A stretch of DNA of 8,278 nt from Deltaproteobacteria bacterium (GTDB taxonomy: Bacteria; Desulfobacterota; SM23-61): positions 1-8,278 of the forward strand of contig JAOUFX010000095.1 of NCBI GenBank assembly GCA_029857975.1, read 5' to 3'. The translations under genes were made by a program, and so were the position numbers. This document shows, one piece after another, positions 6,449 to 8,278 of the stretch. The notes under the pieces are model-generated. The model was not told the DNA's origin and made no database searches. It saw only the letters and a program-made list of their open reading frames with translations. How positions within the stretch are numbered: the stretch's first letter is position 1; each line of letters starts with the position of its first letter.

Positions 6449-6639
6449 TTATTCTTCATCTTCATGATCCATCCGGCGCCCCTTTAGAATCCGGTTCTTT
6501 CCTTCTTCTTTCATGCCATTTTTAAACCCGCGCATGGCCCGGCCCAAGCTGCCCACCAACTCAGGAAGGCGCTTGGCATCGAAGATTAAAAAAGCTATTA
6601 AAAGGGGATCATGAGTTCTTGTGAACCAATGCCAAACAT
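6449..6639 (-). pseudogene. tatA: tatA-like Sec-independent translocase gene with a single-base frameshift
   Basis: The gene begins with AAGGAGG (6648-6654), 8 bases before the ATG at 6639, and reads MFGIGSQELMIP. It then meets TAA-TAG in frame at the junction CCCC-TTTT (6600-6607). Shifting by one base restores LLIAFLIFDAKRLPELVGSL, followed by GRAMRGFKNGMKEEG and a charged tail ending in DHEDEE at 6449. The joined product of 63 residues has the TatA/B plan: a short hydrophobic helix, a hinge, the KRLPEL amphipathic helix and an acidic tail. TatA forms the pore-like part of the twin-arginine pathway for folded proteins. One missing C or T in the two homopolymers explains the shift. The nearly invariant hinge glycine after the membrane helix (FG) is Asp here, a second sign of decay. 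No tatC or tatB is adjacent. Indel error and -1 frameshifting are alternatives. Confidence 0.8.
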
Positions 6640-6709
6640 AAAAATTGCCTCCTTCTGCAAATCGATAAGGGGTGTTAAAAAAAGTGGAGAATTAAGAAGA
6701 AAAGAGGGA

Positions 6710-6724
6710 GTTGACCTTCTCAAC
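6710..6724 (-). terminator. Weak hairpin at the end of the small membrane protein gene
   Basis: GTTGA and TCAAC (6710-6714 and 6720-6724) form a 5-bp stem around a 5-base loop that overlaps the stop codon. On the minus strand it is followed by a pyrimidine-rich stretch (TCCCTCTTTTCTTCTT). The stem is short, so termination would be inefficient. Confidence 0.25.
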
Positions 6725-7025
6725 AACGAAGAATGGAGATGAGTTTATTAAAAGAAAGATTTTGAAAAGAGAGGGGGAGAAACTGCCCAATACAGAAAAA
6801 ACTGAAAGGAGAAAATGCGTAAGAAAAGCTCAGTGTAAATATTTTTGCTTTGTTTTCTTCGTGGGATAGTAGATCTTCCTGGTCAAAAATCTCAAAGGCT
6901 GGAATAGGAGAAAAGAAGTCAATTTCTGATAAATTGTTGTATTGCAAGTAGCTTGGATACACCACCATCAAGAAAGAAATTGCTATAATCAAAACGGATT
7001 GGATTCTTTCATGCCTATTCTTCAT
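6720..7025 (-). CDS. Small membrane-anchored protein of unknown function
   Basis: A 101-residue frame with protein-like character: a basic start (MKNRHERIQS), one hydrophobic segment at residues 11-23 (VLIIAISFLMVVY), an acidic middle (EIFDQEDLLSHEENK) and a second aromatic-rich hydrophobic stretch near residues 62-85, ending in LRC. It could be a membrane-anchored or secreted peptide, or a two-helix membrane protein. I do not recognise a family with certainty, though small proteins with this layout seem common in related environmental genomes. Support for expression comes from the perfect -35 box TTGACA upstream (7084-7089) and an adequate spacing to the ATG. The Shine-Dalgarno sequence is weak (TGGAAA). 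It is oriented like its neighbours but separated by about 80 bases from the tatA-like gene. Confidence 0.5.
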   Translation of the reverse strand: MKNRHERIQSVLIIAISFLMVVYPSYLQYNNLSEIDFFSPIPAFEIFDQEDLLSHEENKAKIFTLSFSYAFSPFSFFCIGQFLPLSFQNLSFNKLISILRC

Positions 7026-7060
7026 AAATTTCCATCAATTTCGAAGTCGAATCCTGCCTA

Positions 7061-7089
7061 ATTTTTCCTAAAATTTCTAACCGTGTCAA
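7061..7089 (-). promoter_or_regulatory. Candidate sigma-70 promoter for the small membrane protein gene
   Basis: On the minus strand a perfect TTGACA (7084-7089) is followed after 17 bases by AAAAAT (7061-7066), which matches the -10 consensus in four of six positions. Transcription would start about 28 bases before the ATG at 7025. This is among the best promoter-like sequences in the window. Confidence 0.5.
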
Positions 7090-7129
7090 GGGCTTTTATC
7101 AACAGGGTTTTCATCGAAATAATTACAAT

Positions 7130-7151
7130 GGGGGACATCCTATAATCCCCC
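7130..7151. other. GGGGGA/TCCCCC hairpin
   Basis: GGGGGA (7130-7135) and TCCCCC (7146-7151) form a perfect 6-bp stem around a 10-base AT-rich loop. The right arm overlaps the left end of the larger inverted repeat at 7148-7315. No T-run follows on the plus strand and no gene ends here, so a terminator role is not supported. Confidence 0.35.
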
Positions 7152-7315
7152 TGTCAAGAGAAAAATAATTTGAGAGAAAATGGGTAGATACAAAACCGGT
7201 CGATTTTGAGTAAACGAATCTATCAATCCCTCTCGTGGATTTTTGTCTCAATTATAATAAATTAAAGAAAAATTATTTTTCTTGCTCAGGATATGTTTTT
7301 CCCTCTTGACAGGGG
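7148..7315. repeat. Bipartite inverted-repeat element, possibly MITE-like
   Basis: The left arm at 7148-7171 consists of CCCCTGTCAAGAG joined directly to AAAAATAATTT. The right side holds the inverse of both blocks, but split: AAATTATTTTTC at 7270-7281 and CTCTTGACAGGGG at 7303-7315, with 21 bases between them. Both blocks are perfect (12 and 13 bp). The 21-base interruption looks like a degenerate duplication of the TTTTTC-CTTGaCAGG end. The inner 98 bases contain further weak complementarity (GAGAG and AGATA against TCTAT and CTCTC) and no ORF. The size, terminal inverted repeats and lack of coding suit a miniature inverted-repeat element or a large RNA/DNA cruciform. I see no clear target-site duplication. 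Confidence 0.45.
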
Positions 7316-7375
7316 CCTTTTAATGGGTGATCCCTAAAATATGCAGGGGAAGCCGCGAAAATCGTCTATCCATTG

Positions 7376-7661
7376 TCAATACAAATGCAGGTAAGCAGCC
7401 CCGGCATTAAGGCCACCCTGATCCTCACGATAGGCGCCTACGATGGCCAAGTACTCAGTCGTCAAGTTCTTGCCGATCCCCACTGAAACTCCAAAATTGT
7501 CCTCTGCCTGGGCATCGGGTGCAAGGACTTTATTAGAGACATACGTTGTTGGGAAACCATCTCCTCCATCACCTCCATCACCCCCGCCACTCCCACCACA
7601 ACTTAACCCCGCAAGGGCAAAACAAATCAATAATAAATAGGGCTGCTAAAAAATTTTTCAT
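7376..7661 (-). pseudogene. FG-GAP repeat lipoprotein, frameshifted in the signal peptide and short
   Basis: A strong AAAGGAG (7669-7675) lies 7 bases before an ATG at 7661 that reads MKNFLAALFI. One extra base in the ATTATTG stretch (about 7628-7636) puts the next part in another frame, LICFALAGLSCGGSGGG. Removing it gives a complete lipoprotein signal peptide with a lipobox ending at Cys21, a Gly-Asp linker encoded by short tandem repeats (7561-7590), and one FG-GAP unit: APDAQAEDNFGVSVGIGKN and YLAIVGAYREDQGGLNAGAA. FG-GAP units build beta-propellers and usually come in series of about seven; this one stops at TGA (7376) after a single unit, so the 94-residue product is likely a fragment. 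A surface lipoprotein would have been the normal product. A TTG start inside the signal peptide could in principle yield an 84-residue protein, but with a shortened signal sequence. Confidence 0.65.
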
Positions 7662-7686
7662 TACTTTTCTCCTTTCATTCTGAAAG

Positions 7687-7701
7687 TAGATTTTAAATCT
7701 A
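7687..7701. promoter_or_regulatory. Palindrome upstream of the lipoprotein gene
   Basis: TAGATTT and AAATCTA are perfect 7-bp arms around a single central T. The palindrome begins 26 bases upstream of the lipoprotein ATG (7661) and 12 bases beyond its ribosome-binding site, so it could be an operator or overlap a promoter. AT-rich palindromes of this length can also occur by chance. Confidence 0.3.
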
Positions 7702-7719
7702 AGAAGGTCAGAAACTACT

Positions 7720-7866
7720 TTAAAAAAGGCTGAAATTAGAAAGCTCGCAAAGGAGAATAAATAGCTCTTTTAGAGGCTTTGTATCGCCATCTTCCAGAAA
7801 CTCCTTTTTATACGGCACTCCAAAAAGATAAGGATTGAGTTGTAGGGCTTTAACACGTTTACGCAT
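7720..7866 (-). CDS. Doubtful small ORF downstream of the cyclase gene
   Basis: A 48-codon frame starts 16 bases after the cyclase stop and reads MRKRVKALQLNPYLFGVPYK, with a charged middle (KEFLEDGDTKPLKEL) and a hydrophobic end (FILLCELSNFSLF) before TAA. The composition looks like real protein, with a basic N terminus and balanced codon use, and position suggests co-transcription with the cyclase gene. There is no clear Shine-Dalgarno sequence, and I recognise no family. It may be a small protein, the head of a truncated gene, or a chance ORF. Confidence 0.3.
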   Translation of the reverse strand: MRKRVKALQLNPYLFGVPYKKEFLEDGDTKPLKELFILLCELSNFSLF

Positions 7867-7882
7867 CCATGCCTAAGCTTAT

Positions 7883-8278
7883 TTACTTATTTACAATGGC
7901 CACCGGGCGGACCCAGCCGGCGCTGGCCGATTTGATCTTCACGGGAAAGCAGATCAGAGTAAACCCATGGGCGGGGAGTTTATTTAAATTGGCCATCTTC
8001 TCGATATGCAAATATTCTTTCTCAATCCCGGCAAAATGCGCGGCCCAGAGGATGGTGGCGTCCTTTTTTTCCGCAAATTCTTTTTTGAGAAAAGGAAGGG
8101 GGCGGTCCCAACTCCAGGCATCGATGCCCACGACTTTAACCCCCTGTTCCAACAACCAGAGCGTTGATTCCCGGCCCATACCGCAGCCTTTAACCAGATA
8201 CTCCGGCTTTCCCCAGTAGCGGTCAGCCCCGGTCATAATCAAGACAATATCGCGAGGTTTAATGCGATAGCGAATTTT
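7883..8278 (-). CDS. Cyclase-family (kynurenine formamidase-like) metal hydrolase, C-terminal part
   Basis: The frame is open from the window edge to TAA at 7883-7885 and gives 131 residues of the C-terminal half. Features of the cyclase family (PF04199) are clear: the strand DIVLIMTGADRYWG, the segment WLLEQGVKVVGIDAWSWD (fragment residues 41-58), and the metal-site pair H81 and E93 spaced 12 residues apart, as in bacterial kynurenine formamidase. The C-terminal block AHGFTLICFPVKIKSASAGW is followed by VRPVAIV, the usual family end. The HxGTHxD metal motif lies upstream, outside the window. Members hydrolyse amides or lactam-like bonds in aromatic or heterocyclic compounds; the WSWD variant suggests a subgroup other than true KynB. 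The substrate is unknown. Confidence 0.85.
   Translation of the reverse strand, partial: KIRYRIKPRDIVLIMTGADRYWGKPEYLVKGCGMGRESTLWLLEQGVKVVGIDAWSWDRPLPFLKKEFAEKKDATILWAAHFAGIEKEYLHIEKMANLNKLPAHGFTLICFPVKIKSASAGWVRPVAIVNK

Larger units (their letters stand above)
7026..7375. other. AT-rich non-coding interval with promoter and inverted repeats
   Basis: About 350 bases without a convincing gene on either strand. It contains the promoter of the small membrane protein gene (7061-7089), the G/C-rich hairpin (7130-7151) and the inverted-repeat element (7148-7315). The last 60 bases, next to the FG-GAP lipoprotein gene end, show nothing I can assign. Confidence 0.55.

Noticed and set aside
7306..7340. 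Plus-strand promoter from the perfect TTGACA at 7306-7311
   Set aside because: The nearest -10-like box (TAAAAT at 7335) is 23 bases away and no plus-strand gene follows; the TTGACA is part of the inverted repeat.
7869..8219. Plus-strand 116-codon frame opposite the cyclase gene
   Set aside because: The minus strand encodes a clear cyclase-family protein that runs to the window edge; the plus frame has no recognisable features.
1..8278. A new defence, phage or CRISPR system
   Set aside because: I found no spaced direct repeats, integrase, transposase, nuclease, toxin-antitoxin pair or phage structural gene. MutS is the only DNA-acting protein, and it is the standard housekeeping form.

Overview
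The window looks like a chromosomal segment of an uncultured Gram-negative bacterium, most likely a Desulfobacterota (deltaproteobacterial) lineage. This rests on the kinds of genes present: a LapA-like tail, an AcuB-type CBS-ACT protein, a full-length MutS, a TatA of the MFGIGSQEL type, a BKACE enzyme and short GC-rich dispersed repeats between genes. The taxonomic call is inference; there is no rRNA or other marker gene.

Layout. Bases 1-147 hold the 3' end of a small membrane protein (LapA-like). At 264-908 (minus) lies a CBS-CBS-ACT regulatory protein, and at 1068-3668 (plus) divergently transcribed mutS; the 159-bp gap carries candidate promoters for both and nested inverted repeats in front of the CBS-ACT gene. 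Bases 3669-4098 are non-coding and contain several short repeat-like elements. A zinc-dependent beta-keto acid cleavage enzyme (BKACE) follows at 4099-4962. It is followed by a good ribosome-binding site and an ATG whose frame closes after 34 codons, which may be the stump of a lost operon partner. From 5082 onward every recognisable gene is on the minus strand: a family-2 glycosyltransferase (5135-6409), a tatA-like gene with a frameshift (6449-6639), a small membrane-anchored protein with a consensus-like promoter (6720-7025), an inverted-repeat element (7148-7315), a short FG-GAP lipoprotein with a frameshift in its signal peptide (7376-7661), a doubtful 48-codon ORF (7720-7866) and the 3' part of a cyclase-family metal hydrolase running off the end (7883-8278).

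How the genes relate. The left half (CBS-ACT, mutS, BKACE) is intact and housekeeping or metabolic in nature; these genes are not an obvious functional unit. The right half looks like a patchwork: unrelated small genes, two single-base frame disruptions about 1 kb apart, one possible truncated gene and an inverted-repeat element. This fits a decaying or rearranged accessory stretch, although sequencing or assembly indels could explain the two frameshifts. I see no CRISPR array, tRNA, rRNA, transposase, phage gene or recognisable defence system, and I cannot make a case for a new multi-gene system here. The most informative leads are the BKACE with alanine at the position where Kce has Glu14, the broken tatA, and the inverted-repeat element.
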